From positions 186,001-250,000 of the forward strand of contig JARBUI010000002.1 of the NCBI GenBank assembly GCA_029239755.1: a DNA stretch of 64,000 bases, in the 5' to 3' direction. Positions 52,553 through 61,377 of the stretch are shown here, one piece after another. The notes below the pieces were generated by a model that worked only from the letters and a program-made list of their open reading frames with translations, ran no database searches and was not told where the DNA came from. The position numbers and the translations under genes were made by a program. This DNA comes from Clostridia bacterium (GTDB lineage: Bacteria; Bacillota; Clostridia; Lachnospirales; Cellulosilyticaceae). Within the stretch, counting starts at the first letter, position 1; each line of letters begins with the position of its first letter.

Positions 52553-53623
52553 CTAGAACCTTAATAGCTTCCGCCTAAGCCATACTAATTTAGGTTTTAT
52601 AAAAACATATTTATTCTTACATGGTTCCCATATTTTGCGATGATATAATATTTTATAGACAGCATTAAAAAGCCCATTATATAGATTTTGAGCAGGTTTT
52701 CTTGTTAACACATACATAATAAGAATAGGACTGACAATGGCTGTAATGTTGCTTAACATTGTATAGCTTAACAATTTGAGCACATGTATGATAGCATATA
52801 CACCTATGGTGAGATATGGATGAAATAAATAGATATTCATCGTTTTCTCCCCTACGCTTGTGAAAAATACTTTTTTTCTAGGAATAAGGTTTAACACACA
52901 AATACTTAAAATCGTTGACCCAATATAAATAGCTGCTCTGAATAAAATCCCTTCATTATTACTAAGTCCGCTAAACCCATAAGACTGAGAGTGATATAAA
53001 AAGTTATAATCTATAAGGTTATGCTTTCCTAAATAAAAAGCTAAAAGCACTGCTGCTGAAATCCCTGCAAGGGATAATCTTTTACTTATTTTAGATACTT
53101 TAATGAGATTTGCTTCATTTGTATAATAGCCAATTAGAAAAAACGGCAGGAATGAAATCGTTCGTGATAATGATAATACAATGCCTCCTCTTGGCATAGC
53201 CCCAATTAAAAGCCCACATACAATGCTTAACGGAATAATATATTTAATACGAATAACATATTTAAGGGTAACACGCCAAAAAAACAAGCTAATTAAATAC
53301 CAAAGTGTCCATCCCGGATAAATAACTGGCCATATAAGCTCGCCTGTAGCAATATACGCTAATATATACCAAATAATATTAAATACAACATAGGGTATCA
53401 ATAGACCTTTTATAGCGCCTTTTCTGCATTTTTCAATATTTTTTGAAAGATACCCTGAAATAAAAACAAAAAGCGGCATATGGAAAAAATAAATAAAAAG
53501 ATATAATCCCATAAAAAATGAATTACCTTGTATATTATATTCAATAACATGTCCAAGTACAACAAAAAAGATAAGTAGTACCTTCAAATTATCAATGAGA
53601 TAGTTTCTTTGTGTCTGTTCCAT
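52553..53623 (-). CDS. Acyltransferase family 3 membrane protein
   Basis: The 356-residue protein has about ten membrane helices and the acyltransferase-3 opening: RNYLIDNLKVLLIFFVVLGH (the His-containing catalytic region), then FFHMPLFVFISGYLS. Proteins of this kind add acetyl or other acyl groups to surface sugars or lipids. It follows an alpha/beta hydrolase gene by 24 bases on the same strand; they may act on the same acylated product. Confidence 0.82.
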   Translation of the reverse strand: MEQTQRNYLIDNLKVLLIFFVVLGHVIEYNIQGNSFFMGLYLFIYFFHMPLFVFISGYLSKNIEKCRKGAIKGLLIPYVVFNIIWYILAYIATGELIWPVIYPGWTLWYLISLFFWRVTLKYVIRIKYIIPLSIVCGLLIGAMPRGGIVLSLSRTISFLPFFLIGYYTNEANLIKVSKISKRLSLAGISAAVLLAFYLGKHNLIDYNFLYHSQSYGFSGLSNNEGILFRAAIYIGSTILSICVLNLIPRKKVFFTSVGEKTMNIYLFHPYLTIGVYAIIHVLKLLSYTMLSNITAIVSPILIMYVLTRKPAQNLYNGLFNAVYKILYHRKIWEPCKNKYVFIKPKLVWLRRKLLRF

Positions 53624-53647
53624 TGAACGCCCCCTGTCTTTTGCAGA

Positions 53648-54484
53648 TTATCTTTCTATAAAATCTAATAGTCTATAGGTTTCCGCTTTCCCCTTTCCTA
53701 TTAGGAGTTCCATAATATCGGAATGATGGTAACCTTTTAGCCTATGCACTTTTGCACTTCCTCCATGCCTGTTAATAGTTTCGGCAAAGCTAATAGCATT
53801 TTGAATGTCAATAAGCCTGTCCTTACTTCCATGGATACATAACACAGGTATTTTAATTGACCCTTTGATAAGCTCTTTAGGGTTTGCCTTATCAAGAGCA
53901 TACTTTTGCCCTAAATAATTCTTAATTAAATGCTTAGCATAGGAAGAACGACACTTTGTAAAATCCAGCACTCCTGCTAATGAAATAAAACATTTAAATA
54001 CTGTAGGATCTATGCCATATTTATCTTGCATGACGCGGTCGAATACTAAATGTGCTCCTAATTCTCCCCCTGCCGAAAACCCTATTACTGCAACTTGATT
54101 GCAGCACTCGCGAGGCACTGTTTTAATAACATGCGAAAAAGCTCTCATAATATCATTTATTTGCCTTGGATAAGTGTACTCTGGAACTAACCTATAAGCA
54201 GGAAGCACAACAGTATACCCCAGCCTATAAAAAAACTTCCCAATTGCAGTAAGCACTTTCGGACTACCATGCCACCATCCCCCCCCATGTATAAAGAAAA
54301 CAAGTGGGCGTTCTGGATTGTTCCCTTGATAAAGTCTATAATACTGTCTTTTATCTCTTCCATATCTTACATCTTTGTACTTAATAAGTTGTCTCTGTCC
54401 TAAATCGTGGTGAAATAACTTCATTGTTAAAGGTAGTCTGGAGACATATTCTTCTATTTTAAAAGTACGCATTCGGGGTACCAT
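53648..54484 (-). CDS. Alpha/beta hydrolase (esterase/lipase, BD-FAE type)
   Basis: The 278-residue cytosolic protein has the oxyanion motif FIHGGGWW, nucleophile motif GFSAGGELGAH, a catalytic Asp in HGSKDRLIDI and His in GYHHSD. This is the layout of HSL-type and BD-FAE esterases. No signal peptide was seen. A start at the second Met (MRTFKIEEYV) is also possible. It is followed by the acyltransferase gene, so it could remove what that enzyme adds; this is inference. Confidence 0.82.
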   Translation of the reverse strand: MVPRMRTFKIEEYVSRLPLTMKLFHHDLGQRQLIKYKDVRYGRDKRQYYRLYQGNNPERPLVFFIHGGGWWHGSPKVLTAIGKFFYRLGYTVVLPAYRLVPEYTYPRQINDIMRAFSHVIKTVPRECCNQVAVIGFSAGGELGAHLVFDRVMQDKYGIDPTVFKCFISLAGVLDFTKCRSSYAKHLIKNYLGQKYALDKANPKELIKGSIKIPVLCIHGSKDRLIDIQNAISFAETINRHGGSAKVHRLKGYHHSDIMELLIGKGKAETYRLLDFIER

Positions 54485-54567
54485 TCTCCTATTTTTTTGA
54501 TAAGTCTAACTTTTAATCCTGTTCTTATCATAACATATTTCAATCATCATTTCACCCTTTCAAATAC

Positions 54568-54615
54568 AAAAACTCTTACCAAATGACAAATGAATCATTT
54601 TTTAGTAAGAGTTTT
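54568..54615. terminator. Terminator of the YbiT-like ABC-F gene
   Basis: AAAACTCTTAC (54569-54579) pairs with GTAAGAGTTTT (54605-54615), and the inner AAATGA pairs with TCATTT. TTTTTG follows on the minus strand. Confidence 0.85.
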
Positions 54616-54624
54616 ATTAAAATA

Positions 54625-56214
54625 TTATTTTGATTTAGTTTCTAAATATTCATCGTAGGTCATCATCCTATCAACGATTCCAGTCTCTGTAATTTCTATA
54701 ACACGATTGGCTACCGTCTGAATAAACTGATGATCATGAGAGGTAAAAAGAATATTGCCTTTAAAATCTATTAGTCCATTATTTAGTGCAGTTATAGATT
54801 CAAGGTCTAAATGATTAGTTGGTTGATCTAATAAAATGACATTTGCACCGCTAAGCATCATGCGAGAAAGCATACATCTTACTTTTTCTCCTCCTGATAA
54901 AACCTTAGCAGGCTTTAGTGCATCTTCCCCGGAGAAAAGCATTCTTCCTAAAAAGCCTCTTAAATAGCTTTCTGATTGTTCCTCTGAAAATTGTCTCATC
55001 CAGTTAATGAGATCTAGATCACAGTCATTAAAATATTGGCTGTTATCTTTTGGAAAATAGGACTGCGAAGTCGTTATCCCCCACTTAACTGTGCCTGAGT
55101 CAGGTTCCATTTCCCCAATTAAAATTTTAAACAGGGTGGTCTGTGCTATTTCACTTTCTCCAACAAATACAATTTTGTCTTCTTTATTAACACGGAAGCT
55201 GACATTATCAAGTATTTTTATTCCGTCAATTGTCTTACTTATTTCTTCAACTGTTAAGATCTCATTTCCAACTTCCCTGTCTTGCTTAAACTGAACAAAA
55301 GGATAGCGTCTTGTAGACGCTGGCATCTCGTCTAAAGAAATCTTATCCAATAATTTCTTACGAGAAGTAGCTTGCTTTGATTTTGATTTGTTAGCTGAGA
55401 ATCTTGTAACGAAGTCCTGAAGTTGTTTAATTTGATCTTCTTTTTTCTTATTTTGAGCCTTCATAAGTGACTGCATCATTTGACTTGACTCATACCAGAA
55501 ATCATAATTTCCTACATACATCCTAATTTTTGAATAATCAATATCTACTATATGCGTGCACACAGTATTTAAGAAATGTCTGTCATGGGATACAACAATA
55601 ACTGTTCCCGGAAAATCTAATAAGAAATCTTCAAGCCAATTAACAGATTGGATATCTAAATGGTTAGTAGGCTCATCTAACAAAAGAATGCCAGGTTGTC
55701 CAAACAAGGCTTGTGCAAGGAGCACCTTAACCTTTTCCCCGCCCTTTAAATCTTTCATAAGTGAATAGTGAAGATCCGTAGCAATGCCAAGTCCTTGTAA
55801 AATTTGAGAAGCTTCTGACTCTGCTTCCCAGCCGTTCATTTCTGCAAATTCTCCTTCAAGTTCAGATGCCTTTACTCCATCCTCATCTGTGAAATCTTCT
55901 TTAGCATATAGGGCATCTTTTTCTTTCATAATCTCATAAAGCCTTGCATTACCCATAATAACAGTCTGAAGCACTTCATAATCATCATATTGGTAATGAT
56001 CTTGCTTAAGTACAGACATCCTCATTTTTTTAGGTATAGATACTTCACCGCTTGAGCTATCTATTTCACCTGATAATATTTTTAGAAAGGTAGATTTTCC
56101 TGCACCATTCGCCCCGATTACACCATAGCAGTTTTCAGGTGTAAACTTAAGGTTAACATCATCAAAAAGCTTGGTACCACCATATTGTAAACTCACATTT
56201 GTAACAGTAATCAT
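54625..56214 (-). CDS. ABC-F ATPase, YbiT/YkpA type, with degenerate second site
   Basis: The 529-residue protein has two nucleotide-binding domains and no membrane part. Domain 1 looks complete: GANGAGKST, then DLKGGEKVK and ILLLDEPTNHLD. In domain 2 the P-loop reads GESEIAQTT, with Gln358 where Lys is expected, and Walker B reads VILLDQPTNHLD, with Gln464 replacing the catalytic Glu. The signature LSGGEKVR is retained. Thus only one site may hydrolyse ATP. The arm between the domains (KSKSKQATSRKKLLDKI) is intact. Single gene with its own promoter and terminator. Confidence 0.88.
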   Translation of the reverse strand: MITVTNVSLQYGGTKLFDDVNLKFTPENCYGVIGANGAGKSTFLKILSGEIDSSSGEVSIPKKMRMSVLKQDHYQYDDYEVLQTVIMGNARLYEIMKEKDALYAKEDFTDEDGVKASELEGEFAEMNGWEAESEASQILQGLGIATDLHYSLMKDLKGGEKVKVLLAQALFGQPGILLLDEPTNHLDIQSVNWLEDFLLDFPGTVIVVSHDRHFLNTVCTHIVDIDYSKIRMYVGNYDFWYESSQMMQSLMKAQNKKKEDQIKQLQDFVTRFSANKSKSKQATSRKKLLDKISLDEMPASTRRYPFVQFKQDREVGNEILTVEEISKTIDGIKILDNVSFRVNKEDKIVFVGESEIAQTTLFKILIGEMEPDSGTVKWGITTSQSYFPKDNSQYFNDCDLDLINWMRQFSEEQSESYLRGFLGRMLFSGEDALKPAKVLSGGEKVRCMLSRMMLSGANVILLDQPTNHLDLESITALNNGLIDFKGNILFTSHDHQFIQTVANRVIEITETGIVDRMMTYDEYLETKSK

Positions 56215-56255
56215 ATTGTAATCATCCTTTTATCTCATTATCTTTAACAGTTTGT

Positions 56256-56283
56256 ATTATAACATATATTTTAAGTTTAACAA
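56256..56283 (-). promoter_or_regulatory. Promoter of the YbiT-like gene
   Basis: TTGTTA (56278-56283) and TATAAT (56256-56261) are 16 bases apart, with extended -10 TGTTATAAT. Confidence 0.65.
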
Positions 56284-56471
56284 TAAGGTGTTTACTAGAA
56301 AACTAAATTTTACATTCACTACTGCAGATGAGCGGCATGCAAAAAAGCAGCACTAAGCTCTCATAAGCCCTAGGTTAAAATAAGGTTGAGTTTATATGTT
56401 TAAAAGATTATAATAATTAAGAACTTATTTTTTATACTATTAAACTTATCAATCTTAAAGAAGGTGTAATA

Positions 56472-57341
56472 ATGCTAGACAAGAAAATAGGTCTTATTGT
56501 TGAAGGCGGTGGTATGAGAGGTGCTTATACCGGCGGCGTATTAGAGGCCTTTAGCGATAAGAAAGTTTATTTTCCCTATATTGTAGCGGTATCAGCTGGT
56601 GCTAATACTTCCTGCAGCTATATTTCCAATCAAAAAAAACGCAATAATAGGCTCTATACCGAATGGATAACTGATAAGCGCTTTCTTCATTTTACGAATA
56701 TCTTTAAAGAGGGAAGTTATTTTGGTATGAATTTTTTATTTGATGAACTGCCTCACACACTTGACCCTTTTGATTTTGAGGCATTTAAAAAGGCTGATGT
56801 AACTTTTAAAGTAGGTACAACCCACTGCATAACAGGGAAAGCTATTTACTTTGAACCAAAAAAAGCCTCTCGTCACTCTGATATGAATCAAATTCTTCGT
56901 GCTTCAAGCAGTTTGCCTCTTATAGCCAAAACAGTAGAAATTAGTGGTGAACATTACTTAGACGGCGGGATCGCGGACCCTATTCCTATTGAAAAGTCTA
57001 TTGAAGACGGCAATCAATATCATGTTGTTATTTTAACGAGAAATGCTGGTTATCAAAAAACATATTCTAAAACACTGCATAGACTCTGCAAAATTTATCT
57101 TAGAAAATATCCTCATGTTATAGAAAAAATACGTATACGCCACGAAAAGTATAATGATTCACTTAAAAAGCTATATAAACTGGAAAAGCAAGGCCTTGTG
57201 TATATCTTTAGACCTCAGAAACCTCTTCTGGTAGATCGTTTCGAAAAAGACTCTGTTAGATTAAAAGAACTGTATGCCCAAGGATATGATGAGACCATGG
57301 AAAGTTTACCCTCATTTAATCAGTGGCTAAATACTATTTAA
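56472..57341 (+). CDS. Patatin-like phospholipase
   Basis: The 289-residue protein has the patatin fold markers: the oxyanion motif GGGMRGAYTGGVLEAF, the nucleophile in VAVSAGANTS and the Asp of LDGGIADPIP. The first Gly of GxSxG is Ala here, a common variant in this subgroup. It would hydrolyse phospholipids or acyl lipids in the cytosol; substrate unknown. GAAGG lies before the ATG. A strong terminator follows directly. Confidence 0.87.
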   Translation: MLDKKIGLIVEGGGMRGAYTGGVLEAFSDKKVYFPYIVAVSAGANTSCSYISNQKKRNNRLYTEWITDKRFLHFTNIFKEGSYFGMNFLFDELPHTLDPFDFEAFKKADVTFKVGTTHCITGKAIYFEPKKASRHSDMNQILRASSSLPLIAKTVEISGEHYLDGGIADPIPIEKSIEDGNQYHVVILTRNAGYQKTYSKTLHRLCKIYLRKYPHVIEKIRIRHEKYNDSLKKLYKLEKQGLVYIFRPQKPLLVDRFEKDSVRLKELYAQGYDETMESLPSFNQWLNTI

Positions 57342-57373
57342 AAAAAGATGAACTTAATGGTCATCTTTTTTTA
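57341..57373 (+). terminator. Terminator of the patatin gene
   Basis: AAAAAAGATGA (57341-57351) pairs with TCATCTTTTTT (57361-57371), followed by T. Confidence 0.9.
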
Positions 57374-57504
57374 GTCTGCTGGCATGGAATGATTTGTCAC
57401 ATTATTCTTCGTCTAATCTATTATATTTTTATTCGTTATATATTATAATGAAAATAAAGTATCCGTCCAGCTAAACTTTATACACATTGATAAGGAGCTT
57501 CGAT

Positions 57505-58602
57505 ATGAAAAAAGTAAGATTCAAACTATTATGTCTTCTATTTTTTCCTATTACATTGTTACTCAATTATCTTTTTTCTATATCTCCTTATATAAGTGAA
57601 TCTATTTATTCTTTAAAACTGAATAAAGCATTTATACAAGTTTTAAGCAAGTTAACTGGTGCTTTTCCTTTTTCTCTTGCTGAATTAAGTATATACGGGG
57701 TAACCCTACTTGCTTTAGTTTATATGATACATACACTCCTAAAACTTCTTGATCATAAGCATTCGCCAATTACCGTACTCTTTAATTCTTTATTAAGTAT
57801 TTTAGCAGCATCTTCTGTTTTCTATTTTCTATTTATGAGCATGTGGGGATTTAATTATCTTAGGCCTCGCCTAGGAGATACTCTAGGGATTCATGTCACC
57901 CGTTACACTACTTCTGAACTTGCCGAACTTTACTCTTACCTCATTGACGAAGTTAATGCACTTAGTGAACAGACATTAAAAGATGCTGACGGCAATACGA
58001 TATTAGACGGGGGCTATAAAAGTGCTTTTGAAAGAGCTTCCTTGGGATATAATGAAGCCGCTAAAGCATTCCCCATGCTTAAAGGAACTTATGGTTCTCC
58101 AAAACCTATTCTCATCTCCAAGCTCATGAACTATACAGGTATAGCCGGAATCTATTTTCCATTTACAGGTGAAGCTAATGTTAACATCACCCTCCTGGAT
58201 CCAGCTATTCCGTCAACCACACTGCACGAAATGGCCCACCAACGAGGCTATGCAAACGAAGATGAATGTAACTTTATCTCTTTTTTAAGCAGCAGCATGC
58301 ACCCTGATGTAGATTTTAAATACTCTGGATATCTTCTCGCATTATCTCATACAAGTTCTGCACTAGCGAGAGATAATGCTCCTCTTTTGCATCAGCTAAA
58401 CCAGAGATTGTCTCCTTATGTTCTTCAGGATATCACAAATCAATATGGATTTTGGAAGCAATATGAAGGAACAGTTGAGGCATTATCCTCTAAAGTTAAT
58501 GATACCTATCTTAAAGCAAATGGTGTGTCAGACGGTGAAAAAAGTTATGGCAGAATGGTTGATTTACTGCTAGGTTATTATAAACTATACATTAAAGAAT
58601 GA
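57505..58602 (+). CDS. DUF3810 membrane protein with HEMAH motif
   Basis: The 365-residue protein has three N-terminal membrane helices and an extracytoplasmic domain with LHEMAHQRGYANEDE. HEMAH is a zincin-type HExxH motif with a following Glu, so a metallopeptidase-like activity is possible, but the DUF3810 family has no established function. I start at the ATG at 57505, eight bases after AAGGAG; an upstream in-frame ATG lies within the ribosome-site region. Single gene. Confidence 0.78.
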   Translation: MKKVRFKLLCLLFFPITLLLNYLFSISPYISESIYSLKLNKAFIQVLSKLTGAFPFSLAELSIYGVTLLALVYMIHTLLKLLDHKHSPITVLFNSLLSILAASSVFYFLFMSMWGFNYLRPRLGDTLGIHVTRYTTSELAELYSYLIDEVNALSEQTLKDADGNTILDGGYKSAFERASLGYNEAAKAFPMLKGTYGSPKPILISKLMNYTGIAGIYFPFTGEANVNITLLDPAIPSTTLHEMAHQRGYANEDECNFISFLSSSMHPDVDFKYSGYLLALSHTSSALARDNAPLLHQLNQRLSPYVLQDITNQYGFWKQYEGTVEALSSKVNDTYLKANGVSDGEKSYGRMVDLLLGYYKLYIKE

Positions 58603-58634
58603 ATGGGCTCATTTTAGCCCATTCATTCTTTAAT
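58591..58634. terminator. Terminator between DUF3810 gene and ybaK-like gene
   Basis: A 19-bp perfect stem (58591-58609 with 58616-58634) with a six-base loop overlaps the DUF3810 stop codon; CTTTTTT follows on the plus strand. It separates two convergent genes. Confidence 0.93.
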
Positions 58635-58640
58635 GCTTTT

Positions 58641-59117
58641 TTATTTAACTAAGTCCCCATATTCCGCTTGAATTAAGTTTTTAAGTACCAAAGGGTTCAT
58701 AGTAACCTGCACGCCTATTTTCCCTCCGCTAAAAGTGATATGATCAAATTCCAGTGCTGTCTGATGGATATATGTCTTAAATAGTTTTTTCATCCCAATT
58801 GGAGAACATCCACCCCTTATATAACCTGTTGTTTTTTGAAGATCTTTAAGCGGCAGAAGCTCCATACTTTTTTCTCCTGCTATTCGCCCTATTTTTTTAA
58901 GATCTAGTTCCTTCTCCACAGGAATAACAAAAACGTAGATGTTTTTTGAATGTCCCAGCGTAACAAGTGTTTTAAATACTTGGTCTGGCTCCTTGCTAAT
59001 CTTTTTTGCAACTGCTGCACCATCTGTTTTTCCATCCGCTACATCATATGTCACTGCTTCATAAATAATCTTTTCTTTATCAAGGATTCTCATTACATTT
59101 GTTTTTATTATTCCCAT
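58641..59117 (-). CDS. ybaK: Cys-tRNA(Pro) deacylase, YbaK/EbsC type
   Basis: The 158-residue protein has the YbaK family blocks VFKTLVTLGHSKNIYVFVIP and GYIRGGCSPIGMKKLFKTYI; the first carries the catalytic Lys. Such enzymes hydrolyse Cys-tRNA(Pro) formed in error by prolyl-tRNA synthetase. Its length is normal. A GGGAGTTAGGG stretch lies before the ATG. Confidence 0.9.
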   Translation of the reverse strand: MGIIKTNVMRILDKEKIIYEAVTYDVADGKTDGAAVAKKISKEPDQVFKTLVTLGHSKNIYVFVIPVEKELDLKKIGRIAGEKSMELLPLKDLQKTTGYIRGGCSPIGMKKLFKTYIHQTALEFDHITFSGGKIGVQVTMNPLVLKNLIQAEYGDLVK

Positions 59118-59203
59118 GCCCTAACTCCCTCTCATTACCGACATTCCTTATTTCTTATCTAAACTCACGAATTTAGCCTATTTACTCTATCAGTCTTATT
59201 TAC

Positions 59204-59461
59204 TTAACAGGGCTTTGTTTCTTTTTCAAGCCTCGTTAGATAGTCAAGTGCTTCTTTTGCATTGGATCCGCACATTTCTTTATTTGGTTTGAGTCCTCCG
59301 CACACACTTGGTCTTTCCTTGTCATTAAACAGCTTACACCTATTTTTATCATCTAGCTGCACACATCTTACGCCTGCTGCTTTACCATTCGGCATGCCTT
59401 TAATAGATGAACTAATAGAAGGAGCAATACAGCAGGCTCCGCAATTTTCTCTGCATTCCAT
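59204..59461 (-). CDS. YkgJ family cysteine cluster protein
   Basis: The 85-residue protein has eight Cys, starting MECRENCGACCIAPSISSSI, followed by RCVQLDDKNRCKLF, RPSVCGG and MCGS. This is the compact YkgJ pattern, which binds Zn or Fe-S. No catalytic role is known. It starts ten bases after the zinc-ribbon gene and is probably cotranscribed with it. Confidence 0.8.
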   Translation of the reverse strand: MECRENCGACCIAPSISSSIKGMPNGKAAGVRCVQLDDKNRCKLFNDKERPSVCGGLKPNKEMCGSNAKEALDYLTRLEKETKPC

Positions 59462-59470
59462 ATTTATTTC

Positions 59471-59827
59471 CTACTTTCTTTTATATCCGCAATAAGGACA
59501 GAACTCATATTCTTGCTCTAAAACTTTACCACACGCCGTACACTTTATTACTGTTTGATGCTCTGCAATAGGCATACATGTGCTAATATCCTTTTTATCA
59601 TACTTTACTAACACAGCATCTTCTTCACTGATTTCATATACAGCTCCGCACGTTTGATCAGTAATATAATATCTTTCCCCCCAGTGCCATATAGGAATAA
59701 AAAAGATTCTAAAACAGCTATAAGTTTTTAACAGTATCAATTGCCTTTTTTGCTGACATACCATGCAAATTCCTGGGATACTTTTCATTTGTTTAGTTAG
59801 CTGAGTAACATCTATAAAAATAAACAT
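59471..59827 (-). CDS. Zinc-ribbon protein of unknown function
   Basis: The 118-residue protein has CMVCQQKRQ near residue 21, a hydrophobic segment (FRIFFIPIWHWGERYYITD) and a C-terminal zinc ribbon CTACGKVL-x9-CPYCGYKRK. Four or more CxxC knuckles suggest structural zinc. AAGGAG precedes the ATG. It is followed by the YkgJ gene. Its role is unknown. Confidence 0.75.
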   Translation of the reverse strand: MFIFIDVTQLTKQMKSIPGICMVCQQKRQLILLKTYSCFRIFFIPIWHWGERYYITDQTCGAVYEISEEDAVLVKYDKKDISTCMPIAEHQTVIKCTACGKVLEQEYEFCPYCGYKRK

Positions 59828-59885
59828 ATAAACTGCTCCTTTTGTCCAAGCGAAGAATCATCTCCTGCAAGTCATGATTTCATTT

Positions 59886-59899
59886 TTAAGTTAACTTAA
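59886..59899. promoter_or_regulatory. 14-bp perfect palindrome before the Fe-S protein gene
   Basis: TTAAGTTAACTTAA lies 131 bases upstream of the ATG at 60031 and next to a TATTAT that could be a -10. It may be an operator for the Fe-S protein gene or the divergent zinc-ribbon gene. Confidence 0.4.
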
Positions 59900-60030
59900 T
59901 GAAACTATTATATCAAACGTTTTCCCAATTAAAAACACTTTTCAATTTAATAACAAATAAAAGGAGATTTAAATTTACAAAAAAACAAAATAATGGTACA
60001 TTTTTTATATTAAACTACTGGAGGTACTAC

Positions 60031-61311
60031 ATGAGTCATATTGTTGGCAAAGAAGCCTATAAAAGCTTGGAAGAAAGATTAAATAAGTTCCCTCAGGGAG
60101 CCCCTCCTTCAGAAACCTTATATCAAATACTTAGTCTGCTCTTTACTGAGCAAGAAGCTAAAATGGCTGCTAAACTTCCTGTCAGGCCTTTTACATTAAG
60201 GAAAGCTGCAAAAACCTGGAATATGAGTGAGTATAATACCCTTAAGTTATTAGAGAGTCTCTGTTCCAAAGGTGTCTTACTAGATATGGAAACTCAAGGA
60301 AAGACCACCTATTTTCTGCCTCCTCCTATGGTTGGTTTCTTTGAATTTTCCTTAATGCGCACTAGAGCTGATATTGATCAAAAACTTCTTAGTGAATTAT
60401 ATCATCAATATTTGAGTGTTGAAGAAGATTTTATAAAGGACTTATTTTTTTCTACTGAGACTAAATTTGGAAGAACCTTTGTTCAAGAAGGGGTTCTTAC
60501 GTCCGAAAACCAAATTCATGTATTAGATTTTGAACGAGCAAGCCATATTATTCAAACATCTGAAAGCATCGGCATAAGTACTTGCTATTGCCGCCATAAA
60601 ATGCATCATTTAGGCAAGGACTGTAAAGCTCCTCTGGATATCTGTATGACCTTTGGCGCAACTGCTTCCTCTCTTGCGAAATATGGTTATGCAAGAAAGG
60701 TAGAAGCTTCTGAATGCCTCGAGCTTCTCCACGCCGCTTATGAACACAATCTTGTGCAGTGCGGTGAAAATGTACGAGAAGGCGTCAGCTTTCTATGCAA
60801 TTGCTGCGGCTGCTGCTGTGAGGCTATGACAACTGCTAAACGTTTTGGTGTGCTAAATCCTATTGAGACTACTGCTTTTATGCCTTCTATTAATCCCCAT
60901 ACATGTATAGGATGCGGTAAATGTCAGCGTGTCTGTCCCGTAGACTGTATTGAAAAAGAAGTTGATGAGTTCCATGCCGCAAAGCTTGTCCCTAATTCTA
61001 ATATCTGTCTCGGCTGCGGCGTATGTGCACGCAATTGTCCTAATGGCAGTATTGCTTTACTGCGCAGAGATAAAAAAATATTGACACCCGTTAATACCAC
61101 TCATCGTACCATTCTAATGGCCATTGAAAAAGGAAGGCTTGTTGACTTAATATGTGATAATAAAGCTTTTATGAGCCATCGCGCTATGGCAGCAGTTCTT
61201 TCATGTATTTTAAGTCTTCCCCCAGTCAAACAGGTATTAGCCAGTAAACAAATGAAATCTATTTATCTTGATAGACTTTTAGCTTCAAAAGCTTCTGCCA
61301 ACCAGCAGTAA
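60031..61311 (+). CDS. Winged-helix and 4Fe-4S dicluster protein
   Basis: The 426-residue protein begins MSHIVGKEAYKSLEERLNKF. The N-terminal part (about 50-105) looks like a winged helix (FTLRKAAKTWNMSEYNTLKL). The middle has Cys-rich TCYCRHKMHHLGKDC and FLCNCCGCCCEAM. The C-terminal ferredoxin-like part has two 4Fe-4S sites: CIGCGKCQRVCPVDC and CLGCGVCARNCPNGS. This is a cytosolic iron-sulfur protein that may sense or transfer electrons. The ATG at 60031 follows TGGAGG; a frame from 59899 has no ribosome site and an A/T-rich extension unlike protein. Exact function unknown. Confidence 0.8.
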   Translation: MSHIVGKEAYKSLEERLNKFPQGAPPSETLYQILSLLFTEQEAKMAAKLPVRPFTLRKAAKTWNMSEYNTLKLLESLCSKGVLLDMETQGKTTYFLPPPMVGFFEFSLMRTRADIDQKLLSELYHQYLSVEEDFIKDLFFSTETKFGRTFVQEGVLTSENQIHVLDFERASHIIQTSESIGISTCYCRHKMHHLGKDCKAPLDICMTFGATASSLAKYGYARKVEASECLELLHAAYEHNLVQCGENVREGVSFLCNCCGCCCEAMTTAKRFGVLNPIETTAFMPSINPHTCIGCGKCQRVCPVDCIEKEVDEFHAAKLVPNSNICLGCGVCARNCPNGSIALLRRDKKILTPVNTTHRTILMAIEKGRLVDLICDNKAFMSHRAMAAVLSCILSLPPVKQVLASKQMKSIYLDRLLASKASANQQ

Positions 61312-61320
61312 AGCCTATGT

Positions 61321-61361
61321 AATAAGGCTGGCCCCATTAGCAGCAGGGTCAGCCTTATTAT
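61321..61361. terminator. Terminator after the Fe-S protein gene
   Basis: AATAAGGCTG (61321-61330) pairs with CAGCCTTATT (61350-61359), with CCC/GGG continuing inside. It separates two convergent genes. Confidence 0.85.
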
Positions 61362-61377
61362 TACTTAATTAATGATT

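Noticed and set aside
56472-57341. Inactivated patatin because GxSxG reads AVSAG
   Set aside because: Ala at the first position is tolerated in related proteins and the Ser, Asp and oxyanion residues are intact.
59899-60030. 44-residue N-terminal extension of the Fe-S protein
   Set aside because: No ribosome site, A/T-rich sequence unlike the rest of the protein, and TGGAGG is placed for the ATG at 60031.
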